A stretch of 34,443 bases of DNA from Stenotrophomonas sp. UBA2302. GTDB lineage: Bacteria > Pseudomonadota > Gammaproteobacteria > Xanthomonadales > Xanthomonadaceae. The DNA lies in NCBI GenBank assembly GCA_002345545.1, contig DDVW01000028.1:540-34982 (forward strand), read 5' to 3'. Within the stretch, counting starts at the first letter, position 1; every line of letters begins with the position of its first letter. The notes beneath the pieces were generated by a model. That model was not told where the DNA came from. It ran no database searches and saw only the letters and a list, made by a program, of their open reading frames with translations. This document shows, piece by piece, positions 7,761 through 16,121 of this stretch. Position numbers and translations under genes: made by a program.

Positions 7761-9001
7761 GCATCCACCGTTTTTCGCTGGGCGTCACGCTTGCCGTTCT
7801 CGATCACCCGTGCGGCACGGGCCAGGCCGGCCTGCAGATCGGCCACCAGATCCTCGGTGCCTTCGATACCGACGGACAGCCGCAGCAGGCTGTCGGAGAT
7901 GCCGGCGTTGGCACGGGCCTCCGGCGTCATCGCCGCATGGGTCATCGTGGCCGGATGGGCGACCAGGCTTTCCACGCCACCCAGCGATTCGGCCAGGGTG
8001 AAGTAGCGCAGGCCATCGAGGAACGCCTTCACCGCCGCCTGCGGATCGTCGCCTTCGCACGAGGCCAGTTCAAAGGACAGCATCGCACCGAAGCCCTTCT
8101 GCTGGCGCGCGGCCACCGCATGGCCCGGATGCGAGGCCAGCCCCGGGTAGTAGACGTTGGCCACCGCATCGCTGCCCGCCAGCAGGTCGACCAGCGCGCG
8201 GGTGTTTTCCTGGTGGATGCGCAGCCGCGCGTCCAGCGTGCGCAACCCGCGCAGGGTCAGGAAGGCGTCGAACGGCGAGCCGGTCAGGCCCAGCGCGTTG
8301 GCCCACCACGCCAGCTGCTGGTGCAACTCCTCCTCGCGCGCGATCACCGCGCCGCCCACCACATCGCTGTGGCCGTTGACGTACTTGGTGGTCGAATGCA
8401 GCACCACGTCCGCGCCGAAGGCGATCGGATTCTGCAGTGCCGGCGACAGGAAGGTGTTGTCCACCACCACCTTGGCACCGGCCTTGTGCGCGGCATCGAT
8501 GACGAAGCGCAGATCGGTGACGCGCAGCAACGGGTTGGACGGGGTTTCCACCAGCACCAGTGCCGGCGACTGCGCCAGCGCCTCGGCCAGCGAGCGCGGA
8601 TCGGTCAGGTCGGCGGTGATCAGTTCGAAATGGCCCTTGCTCGCCAGCGCGTTGAACAGGCGCCAGCTGCCGCCGTAGGCGTCGTGCGGCACCACCAGCT
8701 TCTCGCCCGGCTTGAGCAGCGCGTTGAGCACCAGGTTGATCGCGCCCATGCCGGTGGCGGTGATCACCCCGCCGGCGCCACCTTCCAGCTCCGCGAGCGC
8801 CTCACCCAGCAGGTCGCGGGTCGGGTTGCCGCTGCGGGTGTAGTCGTACTGGCGCTTGTTGCCGAAGCCGTCGAAGCTGAAGTTGGACGACAGCACGATC
8901 GGCGGTGTCACCGCACCGAACGCGGTATCACGGTCGATGCCGGCCCGTACCGCGGCGGTGGCACTGCTACAGGGAATATCGGAAGCGGCGGACAGGCTCA
9001 T
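7757..9001 (-). CDS. metB: Cystathionine gamma-synthase / O-succinylhomoserine (thiol)-lyase
   Basis: 414 residues, a PLP-dependent enzyme of the Cys/Met metabolism family in the cytoplasm. It replaces the acyl group of O-acylhomoserine with cysteine (or sulfide) in methionine synthesis. The PLP-binding Lys is Lys206 in HSTTKYVNGHSD. The phosphate-binding region is TATGMGAINL and the substrate region includes YDYTRSGNPTRD. Near the C-terminus AESLGGVESLVAHPATMTH is strongly family-like. Its ATG overlaps the metX stop by 4 bp and its stop overlaps hom. The family also holds MetC- and MetZ-like enzymes; the operon context favours MetB, but direct sulfhydrylation cannot be excluded from sequence. 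Confidence 0.93.
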   Translation of the reverse strand: MSLSAASDIPCSSATAAVRAGIDRDTAFGAVTPPIVLSSNFSFDGFGNKRQYDYTRSGNPTRDLLGEALAELEGGAGGVITATGMGAINLVLNALLKPGEKLVVPHDAYGGSWRLFNALASKGHFELITADLTDPRSLAEALAQSPALVLVETPSNPLLRVTDLRFVIDAAHKAGAKVVVDNTFLSPALQNPIAFGADVVLHSTTKYVNGHSDVVGGAVIAREEELHQQLAWWANALGLTGSPFDAFLTLRGLRTLDARLRIHQENTRALVDLLAGSDAVANVYYPGLASHPGHAVAARQQKGFGAMLSFELASCEGDDPQAAVKAFLDGLRYFTLAESLGGVESLVAHPATMTHAAMTPEARANAGISDSLLRLSVGIEGTEDLVADLQAGLARAARVIENGKRDAQRKTVDA

Positions 9002-10020
9002 GCGGTTTCTCCGGGAAGGCGAAGGGCGTTGGCGAGGATCGCGTCGATGCGATCGGTTTCTTTGAGGAAGGCGTCGTGGCCATAGGGCGAACGCAGTACG
9101 CGCAGACTGCCGCGCGGGCCCAGCCCCTCGACCAGCGAGACGAGGTCGGACAGCGGCACCAGCCGGTCACCTTCAACCGCGACCACCAGCGTCGGCACGG
9201 CGATGGCGGCCGGATCGATGCGGTGCAGGTCGATGGATTCGGACAGGCGCAGGTAGGCGTTGACGCGGGTGCGGGCGACGTACTGCGCACCGGCGGCGTC
9301 CAGATAGTCTTCGGCGGCCACGCGCACGCGGCCATTGACCACTTCCGGCGCGGCGTCGAAGCGTTCACCGAATTCTTCCGGGGTGCGGTAGCTGAGCATC
9401 GCGAACTGCCGCGCCAGTGCCAGCCCGTGGCTCTCGGCGCACTGCAGCTGGCCCAGCGCGACCGCGCGCCGCTGCAACGCACGCCAGGCCGAGGCATAGG
9501 GATGTGGGCGGTGGGCGCCGCTGACCGCGATCAGGGTGTTCAGCCGCTGCGGATGGCGGATCGCCAGCTGCATGCCGACCAGCGCGCCGTAGGAGTAGCC
9601 GACATACCCGTGCAGACGCTCGATGCCCAGCGCATCGAGCAGCGCGGCGATGGCATCGGCCTGGTCGGCGGTGTCGATCGGCACATCAAGCTCGCCGTCG
9701 GCGCCGACGAAGTCGAATCCGAGCAGGCAACGCCGCTGCGGGTCCAGCGCACGGGTCGGACCGATCAGGCCATCGACCCAGCCCTTTTCAGCGAATTCGG
9801 CGTTGGCCGCCAGATGCCGGTGCGCGGAAATGCCACCGGCCACCAGCACCACCGGCGCATCCGCCGGGCCGACCCGCTCGTAACGCAGCTGCAGGGTGCG
9901 CATTCCGGCATGCCGCATCGTCAGCTGTACCGTGACTTCGCCGCGCACGGCGGCAGCACCGGCTTCGGCATTGGACGGGACGGCGACGGGAAATGTCTGG
10001 AGGGCGGCGGCGAAACTCAT
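8998..10020 (-). CDS. metX: Homoserine O-acyltransferase MetX (probably succinyl donor)
   Basis: 340 residues, alpha/beta hydrolase fold. It activates homoserine by O-acylation, the first committed step to methionine. The catalytic triad is visible: Ser143 in GYSYGALVG, Asp285 in VEGDRLVP and His315 in YGHDAFL; AGGISAHRHLA supplies the oxyanion region. It is first in an operon with metB and hom and lies behind a SAM-I riboswitch. The family has enzymes using acetyl- or succinyl-CoA, and some xanthomonad paralogues acylate serine; the short N-terminal region and the met operon argue for homoserine here. I expect succinyl-CoA as in related gammaproteobacteria, but the donor is not settled by inspection. 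Shine-Dalgarno is weak (GGAT about 7 bp before ATG). Confidence 0.92.
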   Translation of the reverse strand: MSFAAALQTFPVAVPSNAEAGAAAVRGEVTVQLTMRHAGMRTLQLRYERVGPADAPVVLVAGGISAHRHLAANAEFAEKGWVDGLIGPTRALDPQRRCLLGFDFVGADGELDVPIDTADQADAIAALLDALGIERLHGYVGYSYGALVGMQLAIRHPQRLNTLIAVSGAHRPHPYASAWRALQRRAVALGQLQCAESHGLALARQFAMLSYRTPEEFGERFDAAPEVVNGRVRVAAEDYLDAAGAQYVARTRVNAYLRLSESIDLHRIDPAAIAVPTLVVAVEGDRLVPLSDLVSLVEGLGPRGSLRVLRSPYGHDAFLKETDRIDAILANALRLPGETA

Positions 10021-10046
10021 GGCGGTATCCGGTAAGGAGCGGCCAT

Positions 10047-10065
10047 CGAGCTTTCGCGGAGCTCG
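10047..10065 (-). promoter_or_regulatory. Hairpin in the metX expression platform
   Basis: A 6-bp stem CGAGCT/AGCTCG (10047-10052 with 10060-10065) with a 7-nt loop lies between the SAM-I aptamer and the metX ATG. A second possible hairpin, GTTCGA/TCGAAC at 10067-10072 with 10089-10094, has an inner TGCG/CGCA stem and shares two bases with the 3' side of aptamer helix P1. No U-tract follows either stem, so control of ribosome access or Rho-dependent termination is more likely than intrinsic termination (inference). Confidence 0.45.
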
Positions 10066-10092
10066 CGTTCGACGTGCGGAGGCGCAGATCGA

Positions 10093-10208
10093 ACCATCTT
10101 TTCGGCGGACGCGTGGTCCCCGCAGGATTTGGCACCAAACACAGGCGCTTGCGCGTCTGCTGGTTGCCCCGGCTTCAAAGGGCCTGTCCCTCTGCCGGTC
10201 TCGATGGT
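10093..10208 (-). ncRNA. SAM-I (S-box) riboswitch aptamer
   Basis: Read on the minus strand, the leader of metX carries all the conserved SAM-I blocks in order. GAGGGACAGGCCC and TTTGAAGCC come first, then GGCAACC, a P3 hairpin (CAGACGC-GCAA-GCGCCTG), GGTGCCAAATCCTGC and a P4 hairpin closed by GGAC/GTCC. The P1 helix closes as ACCATC (10203-10208) with GATGGT (10093-10098). The RNA binds S-adenosylmethionine; in known S-box leaders SAM binding turns expression of methionine genes off. Here it controls the metX-metB-hom operon. The predicted transcription start falls at the first base of P1. The class is firm from the motif set. Confidence 0.95.
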
Positions 10209-10214
10209 GGCGCC

Positions 10215-10243
10215 ACGATGCCAGCCCCCTGCCCGCATGTCAA
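10215..10243 (-). promoter_or_regulatory. Promoter of the metX-metB-hom operon
   Basis: Perfect -35 TTGACA (minus strand, plus coordinates 10238-10243), 17-bp spacer, then CATCGT (10215-10220) preceded by TGG as in an extended -10. The -10 is poor (3 of 6). The predicted start at about 10208 coincides with the 5' end of riboswitch helix P1, which supports the call. Confidence 0.6.
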
Positions 10244-10264
10244 TCTCTTTATTCGGATGGAGCG

Positions 10265-11152
10265 ATGGATAGATTTCAGATGCAACCAAACAGGCACAAT
10301 CAACGCCCCTGTCCCACCCTTCTCCACGTGCAACGCCTCTTTGCCTCCCTCCTGCTCCTGCCCGGTATCGCAGTGACTGCCGCCGATGCCGCGCCCGCCT
10401 CGCGCTGGCGGCACGGCTGGGGGCTGGTCGAAACCGCGGCGCCTGCCCGGCACTCCAGCAGCCCGGCATTCGCCCACCTGATCCTGGAACCACGCGCGGG
10501 CGGACACACCGTCATCGCCCGCAACCTGCTGGCCGGCCCGGTGCAGGTGCGCCTGCGCGGGCACAACTGCACCCCGGCGGCACAGGCCGTCACTCCGGTC
10601 GTGCTGCAGCCGGGCGAGCAGCGCGCCCTGCTATGGCTGCCCGGCGATGGCAGCCGGCAACAGCTGCTGCTGGACGCCTTCCCCGGCGTCCCAGCCATCC
10701 GCGCCGACGATCATGTGTACCAGCTGCCGTTCCGCGCCGCGCCGGTGCGCGTCAGCCAGGCCTCCAGCGGCCATTACAGCCATACCGATGCGCAGAACCT
10801 GCATGCGGTCGATTTCCCCCTGCCGGAGGGAACCCCGGTGCTTGCCGCCCGCGCCGGCAAGGTGATGCAGGCCGTGGATGCGACCGCGGACCTGGGCAGC
10901 CTGATGCGGATCCTGCACGAGGACGGCAGCATGGCCGTCTATGCGCACCTGCAGGCCGGCAGCCTGAGGCTGCCCCCCGGCCAGCGCGTGGAGGCCGGAC
11001 AGTGGCTGGCCGCCTCCGGCAACACCGGGCGCAGCAGCGGGCCGCACCTGCATTTCGCCGTGCAGATCAACACCGGACTGGCCTTGGCCTCGATCCCGTT
11101 CCGGATGGGCAGCGCGCGCGGCGAACTGCGGTTCCCGCGGACAACCCCCTGA
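10265..11152 (+). CDS. Secreted M23 (LytM) family metallopeptidase
   Basis: 295 residues from ATG 10265. The protein has a long basic N-region then a hydrophobic core (LFASLLLLPGIAVTAADA), a signal peptide. If translation starts at the in-frame GTG 10328 (VQRLFAS), the signal peptide becomes compact; the start is unsettled since GGAG lies only 2 bp before the ATG and nothing clear precedes the GTG. Residues about 45-150 form a beta-rich N-domain. The C-terminal M23 domain has both zinc motifs: HAVDF (HxxxD type) and GPHLHF (HxH), so it should be catalytically active on peptidoglycan peptides or related substrates in the periplasm. GNTGRSSGPHLHF is the family signature. It is divergent from the metX leader. 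Confidence 0.88.
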   Translation: MDRFQMQPNRHNQRPCPTLLHVQRLFASLLLLPGIAVTAADAAPASRWRHGWGLVETAAPARHSSSPAFAHLILEPRAGGHTVIARNLLAGPVQVRLRGHNCTPAAQAVTPVVLQPGEQRALLWLPGDGSRQQLLLDAFPGVPAIRADDHVYQLPFRAAPVRVSQASSGHYSHTDAQNLHAVDFPLPEGTPVLAARAGKVMQAVDATADLGSLMRILHEDGSMAVYAHLQAGSLRLPPGQRVEAGQWLAASGNTGRSSGPHLHFAVQINTGLALASIPFRMGSARGELRFPRTTP

Positions 11153-11208
11153 GCCGCTGCCGATCCGGACGCGCTTGCGGGCGGGGCGGACCGGAAGGTG
11201 CCGGCAGG

Positions 11209-11214
11209 TATAAT
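11209..11214 (+). promoter_or_regulatory. -10 box for prfC
   Basis: Perfect TATAAT 46 bp before the prfC ATG, in the short gap after the M23 gene. The -35 position is G-rich and not recognisable. Predicted start about 11221. Confidence 0.5.
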
Positions 11215-11260
11215 CGCCGGCTTATCCGTTTACTGATGCGCCCTCGCCGGCGCGCTCGCC

Positions 11261-12865
11261 ATGTCCGAAGTCGCCTCCGAAGCCGCGCGTCGCCGCACGT
11301 TCGCCATCATTTCCCACCCTGACGCCGGCAAGACCACGCTGACCGAAAAGCTGTTGCTGTTCGGAGGCGCGATCCAGATGGCCGGCTCGGTGAAGTCGCG
11401 CAAGACCAGCAAGCACGCCACCTCCGACTGGATGGCGCTGGAAAAAGAGCGCGGCATCTCGGTGACCTCCTCGGTGATGCAGTTCCCCTACGAGGGCAAG
11501 ATCATCAACCTGCTCGACACCCCCGGCCATGCCGACTTCGGCGAGGACACCTACCGCGTGCTCACTGCGGTGGACTCGGCGCTGATGGTGATCGACGTGG
11601 CCAAGGGCGTGGAGGAGCGCACCATCAAGCTGATGGAGGTGTGCCGCCTGCGCGACACCCCGATCATGACCTTCATCAACAAGCTCGACCGCGAGGGCAA
11701 GGACCCGATCGAGCTGCTGGATGAAGTGGAAACCGTGCTCGGCATCCAGTGCGCGCCGGTGACCTGGCCGATCGGCATGGGCAAGCGCCTGAAGGGCGTG
11801 GTCCATCTGCTCACCGGCGAAGTGCACCTGTACGAACCGGGCCGCAACTTCACCCGCCAGGACTCGACCATCTTCCCGTCCATCGACGCCCCCGGGCTGC
11901 TGGAGAGGATCGGCGAGAAGGTGCTGGCCGACCTGCGCGATGAACTGGAACTGGTGCAGGGCGCCAGCCATTCGTTCGACCTGGACGAATACCTGGCCGG
12001 CAAGCAGACCCCGGTGTTCTTCGGCTCGGGCGTCAACAACTTCGGTGTGCAGCCGCTGCTGGACTTCTTCGTCAAGCACGCACCGGCGCCGCAGGCCCGG
12101 GCCACCACCGGCCGCGACATCGCCCCGCAGGAGGACAAGCTCAGCGGCTTCGTCTTCAAGATCCAGGCCAACATGGACCCGCTGCACCGCGACCGCGTGG
12201 CCTTCATGCGCGTGTGCTCGGGCAGGTTCAGCGCCGGCATGAAGACCTTCCACGTGCGCAGCGGCAAGGAGATGAAGCTGGCCAACGCGCTGACCTTCAT
12301 GGCCTCCGACCGTGAGATCGCCGCCGAGGCGTGGCCGGGCGATGTGATCGGCATCCACAACCACGGCACCATCTCCATCGGCGACACCTTCACCGAAGGC
12401 GAGGCGGTGACCTTCACCGGCATCCCCAACTTCGCCCCAGAACTGTTCCGCCGTGCGCGCCTGCGTGACCCGCTCAAGCTCAAGCAGTTGCAGAAGGGCC
12501 TGGCGCAGCTGTCGGAGGAAGGTGCGACCCAGTTCTTCCGCCCGATCATGAGCAACGACCTGATCCTGGGCGCAGTCGGCGTGCTGCAGTTCGACGTGGC
12601 CGCCTACCGACTGAAGGACGAGTACGGCGTGGAGGCGATCTTCGAGCCGGTCGGCGTGGTCACCGCGCGCTGGGTGCACTGCGACAACGCCAGGAAGCTG
12701 GAGGAGTTCAGCGAGAAGAACGCCAACAACCTGGCCATCGATGCGGCCGGCCAGCTGGTCTATCTGGCGCCCACCCGGGTCAACCTGCAGCTGGCGCAGG
12801 AACGCGCACCGGACGTGCGTTTTGCCGCCACCCGTGAAGCAGCGCACACGGTTTCCGCGGACTAG
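11261..12865 (+). CDS. prfC: Peptide chain release factor 3
   Basis: 534 residues, full length for RF3. This translational GTPase removes RF1/RF2 from the ribosome after peptide release. G1 [15 protein letters not shown], switch I region with [22 protein letters not shown] (part of the RF3 signature), G3 DTPGHADF and G4 NKLDRE are all present. The insertion MAGSVKSRK after G1 separates RF3 from EF-G. The C-terminal domain III is intact. A TATAAT box lies 46 bp upstream, suggesting it has its own promoter although the M23 gene precedes it on the same strand. No anomaly seen. Confidence 0.98.
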   Translation: MSEVASEAARRRTFAIISHPDAGKTTLTEKLLLFGGAIQMAGSVKSRKTSKHATSDWMALEKERGISVTSSVMQFPYEGKIINLLDTPGHADFGEDTYRVLTAVDSALMVIDVAKGVEERTIKLMEVCRLRDTPIMTFINKLDREGKDPIELLDEVETVLGIQCAPVTWPIGMGKRLKGVVHLLTGEVHLYEPGRNFTRQDSTIFPSIDAPGLLERIGEKVLADLRDELELVQGASHSFDLDEYLAGKQTPVFFGSGVNNFGVQPLLDFFVKHAPAPQARATTGRDIAPQEDKLSGFVFKIQANMDPLHRDRVAFMRVCSGRFSAGMKTFHVRSGKEMKLANALTFMASDREIAAEAWPGDVIGIHNHGTISIGDTFTEGEAVTFTGIPNFAPELFRRARLRDPLKLKQLQKGLAQLSEEGATQFFRPIMSNDLILGAVGVLQFDVAAYRLKDEYGVEAIFEPVGVVTARWVHCDNARKLEEFSEKNANNLAIDAAGQLVYLAPTRVNLQLAQERAPDVRFAATREAAHTVSAD

Positions 12866-12910
12866 GTCCAAACCAAGGCGTGCAGCCATGCGCCAACGCG
12901 GCCATGATAG

Positions 12911-12928
12911 GGGGGAGCGGGCTCCCCC
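12911..12928 (+). terminator. GC-rich hairpin after prfC
   Basis: Inverted repeat GGGGGAGC/GCTCCCCC with only GG between (or a 7-bp stem with a CGGG loop), 45 bp after the prfC stop. Only two T residues follow, so it is at best a weak intrinsic terminator; it could also shield the RNA 3' end. It lies 20 bp before the next start codon. Confidence 0.4.
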
Positions 12929-12948
12929 TTCCGCGCCCCACATTGCCC

Positions 12949-13581
12949 ATGACTTCTGCCGCTTCGATCCGCGAAGAAATCGCCAGCGCCCTGACCCACG
13001 GGCTGGCCGCCACTGCCGCCCTCGCCGGTGGCGCCGTACTGATCACCCTGGCCAGCATCTACGGTGACGGCTGGCAACTGGCCAGCGCCATCGTCTTCGG
13101 CGCCACCCTGCTGCTGCTGTACACCGCCTCCACGCTCTATCACGCGATCCAGCACCCGGTTTCCAAGGGCCGGCTGAAGGTCTTTGACCACTGCGCGATC
13201 TACCTGCTGATCGCCGGCACCTACACCCCGTTCACCCTGATCGGCCTGCGCGGCCCGTGGGGCTGGGGCATGTTCACCGCGATCTGGGTCCTGGCCTTTG
13301 CCGGAGTGATCTTCAAACTGTTCTACACCGGCCGCTTCAAGCGCCTGTCCACCCTGATCTACATCGCGATGGGCTGGCTGGTACTGGTGGCGATCAAGCC
13401 GATGTGGCACTCGCTGGATGGCTTCACCCTCGGCTGGCTGTTCGCCGGCGGACTGTTCTACACCCTGGGCACGGTGTTCTACCACCGCGAACAGCTGCCC
13501 TATTCGCACGCGATCTGGCACATGTTCGTCATCGCCGGCAGCGTCTGCCACTTCGTCTCGGTGACCGCGCAGATCCTGTAA
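12949..13581 (+). CDS. trhA: Hemolysin III / PAQR family membrane protein (TrhA-like)
   Basis: 210 residues with seven hydrophobic segments. The start ATG 12949 gives MTSAASIREEIASALTHGLAATAA, the usual N-terminus of the YqfA/hemolysin III family; the longer frame upstream covers the hairpin and is rejected. Family motifs are TASTLYHAI with a metal-ligand His, FDHCAIYLLIAGTYTPF (Asp/His, thought to bind zinc in PAQR proteins) and HAIWHMFVIAGSVCHF with further His. Recent annotation calls the bacterial members membrane-homeostasis proteins; the hemolysin name is historical and should not be read as proof of toxin activity. It follows prfC by 83 bp. Confidence 0.9.
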   Translation: MTSAASIREEIASALTHGLAATAALAGGAVLITLASIYGDGWQLASAIVFGATLLLLYTASTLYHAIQHPVSKGRLKVFDHCAIYLLIAGTYTPFTLIGLRGPWGWGMFTAIWVLAFAGVIFKLFYTGRFKRLSTLIYIAMGWLVLVAIKPMWHSLDGFTLGWLFAGGLFYTLGTVFYHREQLPYSHAIWHMFVIAGSVCHFVSVTAQIL

Positions 13582-13682
13582 CCGGTATCGCCGGATCCGG
13601 GCCGGCGCCAACACATTGCCGACGCCGTCTGCACAACGGGCGAATATCCCTTTCGCGCGTCCTCCACGAAGCGGCCGCCACC

Positions 13683-15662
13683 ATGGGCCGCGTGAACACG
13701 ACTGCGCCCACCGCCACATCGCCCGCATCGCGCTGGAAGCGGCTGCGCCCGCGCAAGCCCGGCCGGCGCACGCTGATCGCCATCGGCCTCATGCTCACGG
13801 CCGTCGTCGTGCTGTTTCTGCCGTGGGACTGGAACTGGTTCAAGGGCCCGCTGGAACGTGCGGTGCAGGCGCGCACCGGTCGTGCCCTGCACATCGGCAA
13901 CCTGGACGTCGACCTCGGCCGCACCAGCACCGTCCGCGGCGACCGCGTCACCTTCGCCAATGCCGCTTGGGCCAAGCAGCCGCAGATGGCCAGCGCCGAC
14001 CGGGTCGAGATCGACATCCGCCTGTGGCCGCTGCTGCGCGGCAGCGTGCAGCTGCCGGAAATACGCCTCACCCGTCCGGTGGTGCTGCTGCAGACCGCAC
14101 CGCGCGAAGGTGAGCCGGGCAACTGGCGCTTCCTTGGCGATGGCGACGGACAGACTGTCCAGCTGCGTCGCCTACATATCAGCGATGGCCAACTGCAGTT
14201 CATCGACGCCCGTGGCCGCACCGATATCGACCTGGCCGTCCACAGCGGCCAGGCCGACGCAGCCGATGCCGCCCCGCCTCTGCTGATCCGGGGCAAGGGC
14301 CGGTGGCGCGGCGCCGCGTTCACCCTGAAGGGCGACAGCGAATCGCCGCTGGAACTGAGCAACAGTGATCATCCGTTCCGTATCCACCTGGATGCACGCG
14401 CCGGTGCCACCCATGCCATCGCCCGCGGCACGCTGACCAATCCGTTCCAGCTGCAGGTACTGGACCTGCAGCTCCAGCTCAGCGGCCAGGATATGGACGA
14501 GCTGTATCCACTGATAGGCTTGGCCATTCCCTCCTCGCCGCCCTATCGCCTTGAAGGTCGGCTCAAGCGCGACCACCAGCGCTGGCGCTACGAGAAATTC
14601 AGCGGCCGGGTCGGCGACAGTGACCTGGCGGGCGATGTCCAGGTCGATGTTGCCGGGAAGCGTCCACGCCTGACCGCCAATCTATTGTCCAAACGCCTGG
14701 ACTTCGACGACCTGGCCGGCTTCATCGGTGCACCGCCGAAGACCGGCGGCGATGAGTCGGCCAATGCGTCGCAGAAGGCACAGGCCGCACAACTCGCCGC
14801 CAGGCCCACGCTGCTGCCGGACACGCCCTACAACCTCGGCAAGCTGCGCGCGATGGATGCCGACGTGCGCTGGAAGGCCGCGCACATCAATGCGCCCCGG
14901 CTGCCGCTGGACGACATGGAAGCGCATCTGCTGCTGGACAACGGTCTGCTGCGGCTGGAGCCGCTCAATTTCGGCGTTGCCGGGGGGGATATCCGCAGCA
15001 CGATCCGCATGGACGCACGCCGCCCGCAGATCGCCACCACCCTGACCGCCCACCTGCGCAAGATCCAGCTGGGCCAGCTGTTTCCCGATGCGGAACTGGT
15101 GGACCAGGCCTCCGGCGGGATCGGTGGCGAGCTGCACCTGAGCGGTACCGGCAATTCGGTGGCCGCCATGCTCGGCAGCAGCAACGGCGCTGTCGCCATC
15201 GGCATGGGCCGCGGCCATATCGGCAATCTGCTGATGGAACTGGCCGGGCTGGATATCGCCGAGTCGCTGAAATTCCTGCTCACCGGCGACAAGCAGATTC
15301 CGCTGCGCTGCGCCTTCGCCGATTTCGGTGTCCGCGACGGCCTGATGCAATCGCGCGCACTGGCCTTCGATACGACCGACACGCTGGTCATCGGTGAAGG
15401 CGACATCAGCCTGAAACAGGAAAAACTCGACCTGCTGCTGCGTCCACGCCCCAAGGACATCAGTATCCTCGCCCTGCGCTCGCCGTTGCGCATCAGTGGT
15501 AGCTTCAAGGACCCCTCGTTCCGGCCGGACTTCAAGGCGCTGGGTCTGCGCGGCGCCATCGCACTGACGCTGGGCAGCATCACCCCGCCGGCGGCGCTGC
15601 TGGCCACGATCGAAACCGGGCCGGGCAAGGATGCCGACTGCGGCGGCAAGTACGCCCGCTAG
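13683..15662 (+). CDS. AsmA-family protein
   Basis: 659 residues. A short basic N-terminus is followed by one membrane helix (about residues 32-48, LIAIGLMLTAVVVLFLPW); the rest should be periplasmic. The N-terminal AsmA region begins after the helix (RAVQARTGRALHIGNLDVDLG) and the C-terminal AsmA_2-type region has AVAIGMGRGHIGNLLMELAGLDIAESLKFLL and DGLMQSRALAFDTTDTLVIGEGDISL. Size and layout resemble E. coli YhjG. AsmA/TamB-type proteins are long beta-grooved proteins, several implicated in lipid transport to, or assembly of, the outer membrane; no specific role can be assigned here. The start is weakly supported (no strong ribosome site), but the helix fixes it to within a few codons. Confidence 0.87.
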   Translation: MGRVNTTAPTATSPASRWKRLRPRKPGRRTLIAIGLMLTAVVVLFLPWDWNWFKGPLERAVQARTGRALHIGNLDVDLGRTSTVRGDRVTFANAAWAKQPQMASADRVEIDIRLWPLLRGSVQLPEIRLTRPVVLLQTAPREGEPGNWRFLGDGDGQTVQLRRLHISDGQLQFIDARGRTDIDLAVHSGQADAADAAPPLLIRGKGRWRGAAFTLKGDSESPLELSNSDHPFRIHLDARAGATHAIARGTLTNPFQLQVLDLQLQLSGQDMDELYPLIGLAIPSSPPYRLEGRLKRDHQRWRYEKFSGRVGDSDLAGDVQVDVAGKRPRLTANLLSKRLDFDDLAGFIGAPPKTGGDESANASQKAQAAQLAARPTLLPDTPYNLGKLRAMDADVRWKAAHINAPRLPLDDMEAHLLLDNGLLRLEPLNFGVAGGDIRSTIRMDARRPQIATTLTAHLRKIQLGQLFPDAELVDQASGGIGGELHLSGTGNSVAAMLGSSNGAVAIGMGRGHIGNLLMELAGLDIAESLKFLLTGDKQIPLRCAFADFGVRDGLMQSRALAFDTTDTLVIGEGDISLKQEKLDLLLRPRPKDISILALRSPLRISGSFKDPSFRPDFKALGLRGAIALTLGSITPPAALLATIETGPGKDADCGGKYAR

Positions 15663-15689
15663 TGCCGCAGCGGCACACCATCAGAAGCC

Positions 15690-16121
15690 TCAGCCGCCGG
15701 TGATGTACTGCTGCAGATGTCCCAGCTCCTGGCGCTGCTGCTCGATCACCGACTTGACCAGGTCGCCGATGGAAATCACTCCCACCACCGTATCGCCGTC
15801 CAGCACCGGCAGGTGGCGGATGCGGCGGTCGGTCACCAGTTCCAGGCACTCCTCCACGGAGACGGCCGGTGTCACCGTGACCAGCTCGGCGGTCATGATC
15901 TCGCGCACCGGCGTGGTGGCCGAGGAACGGTCCTTCAGGACGATCTTGCGGGCGTAGTCGCGCTCGGACAGGATGCCGACCAGGCGTCCGCCGGCCATCA
16001 CCAGCAATGCACCGATGCTTTTCTGCGCCATCAGGCGCACGGCTTCGATCACCGGTGCATCCGGCGCTATCGCATGGACCTCAGGGGACTTGTTCCCGAG
16101 CAGCTGTCGAACGGTCTGCAT
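15690..16121 (-). CDS. Two-CBS-domain protein
   Basis: 143 residues, consisting almost wholly of a CBS pair. The ATG at 16119-16121 (MQTVRQLLGNK) is preceded by GGGAGAG at good spacing, which fixes the start. CBS1 runs about residues 12-65 (IAPDAPVIEAVRLM, GALLVMAGGRLVGILSERDYARK), CBS2 about 78-135 (VTVTPAVSVEECLELV, RIRHLPVLDGDTVVGVISIGDLVK). Stand-alone CBS pairs bind adenosine nucleotides or SAM and act as regulators of partner proteins; the partner is unknown. Its start and ribosome site lie inside the last 41 bp of the glycosyltransferase gene, so the two are co-transcribed. Confidence 0.92.
   Translation of the reverse strand: MQTVRQLLGNKSPEVHAIAPDAPVIEAVRLMAQKSIGALLVMAGGRLVGILSERDYARKIVLKDRSSATTPVREIMTAELVTVTPAVSVEECLELVTDRRIRHLPVLDGDTVVGVISIGDLVKSVIEQQRQELGHLQQYITGG

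Noticed and set aside
12904..12909. Minus-strand TATCAT after prfC as an antisense promoter
   Set aside because: No gene lies downstream on that strand and it is one short hexamer beside a hairpin; likely chance.
11222..12943. 573-codon open frame antisense to prfC
   Set aside because: Same pattern: no start signal, low-complexity product, opposite a fully conserved gene.
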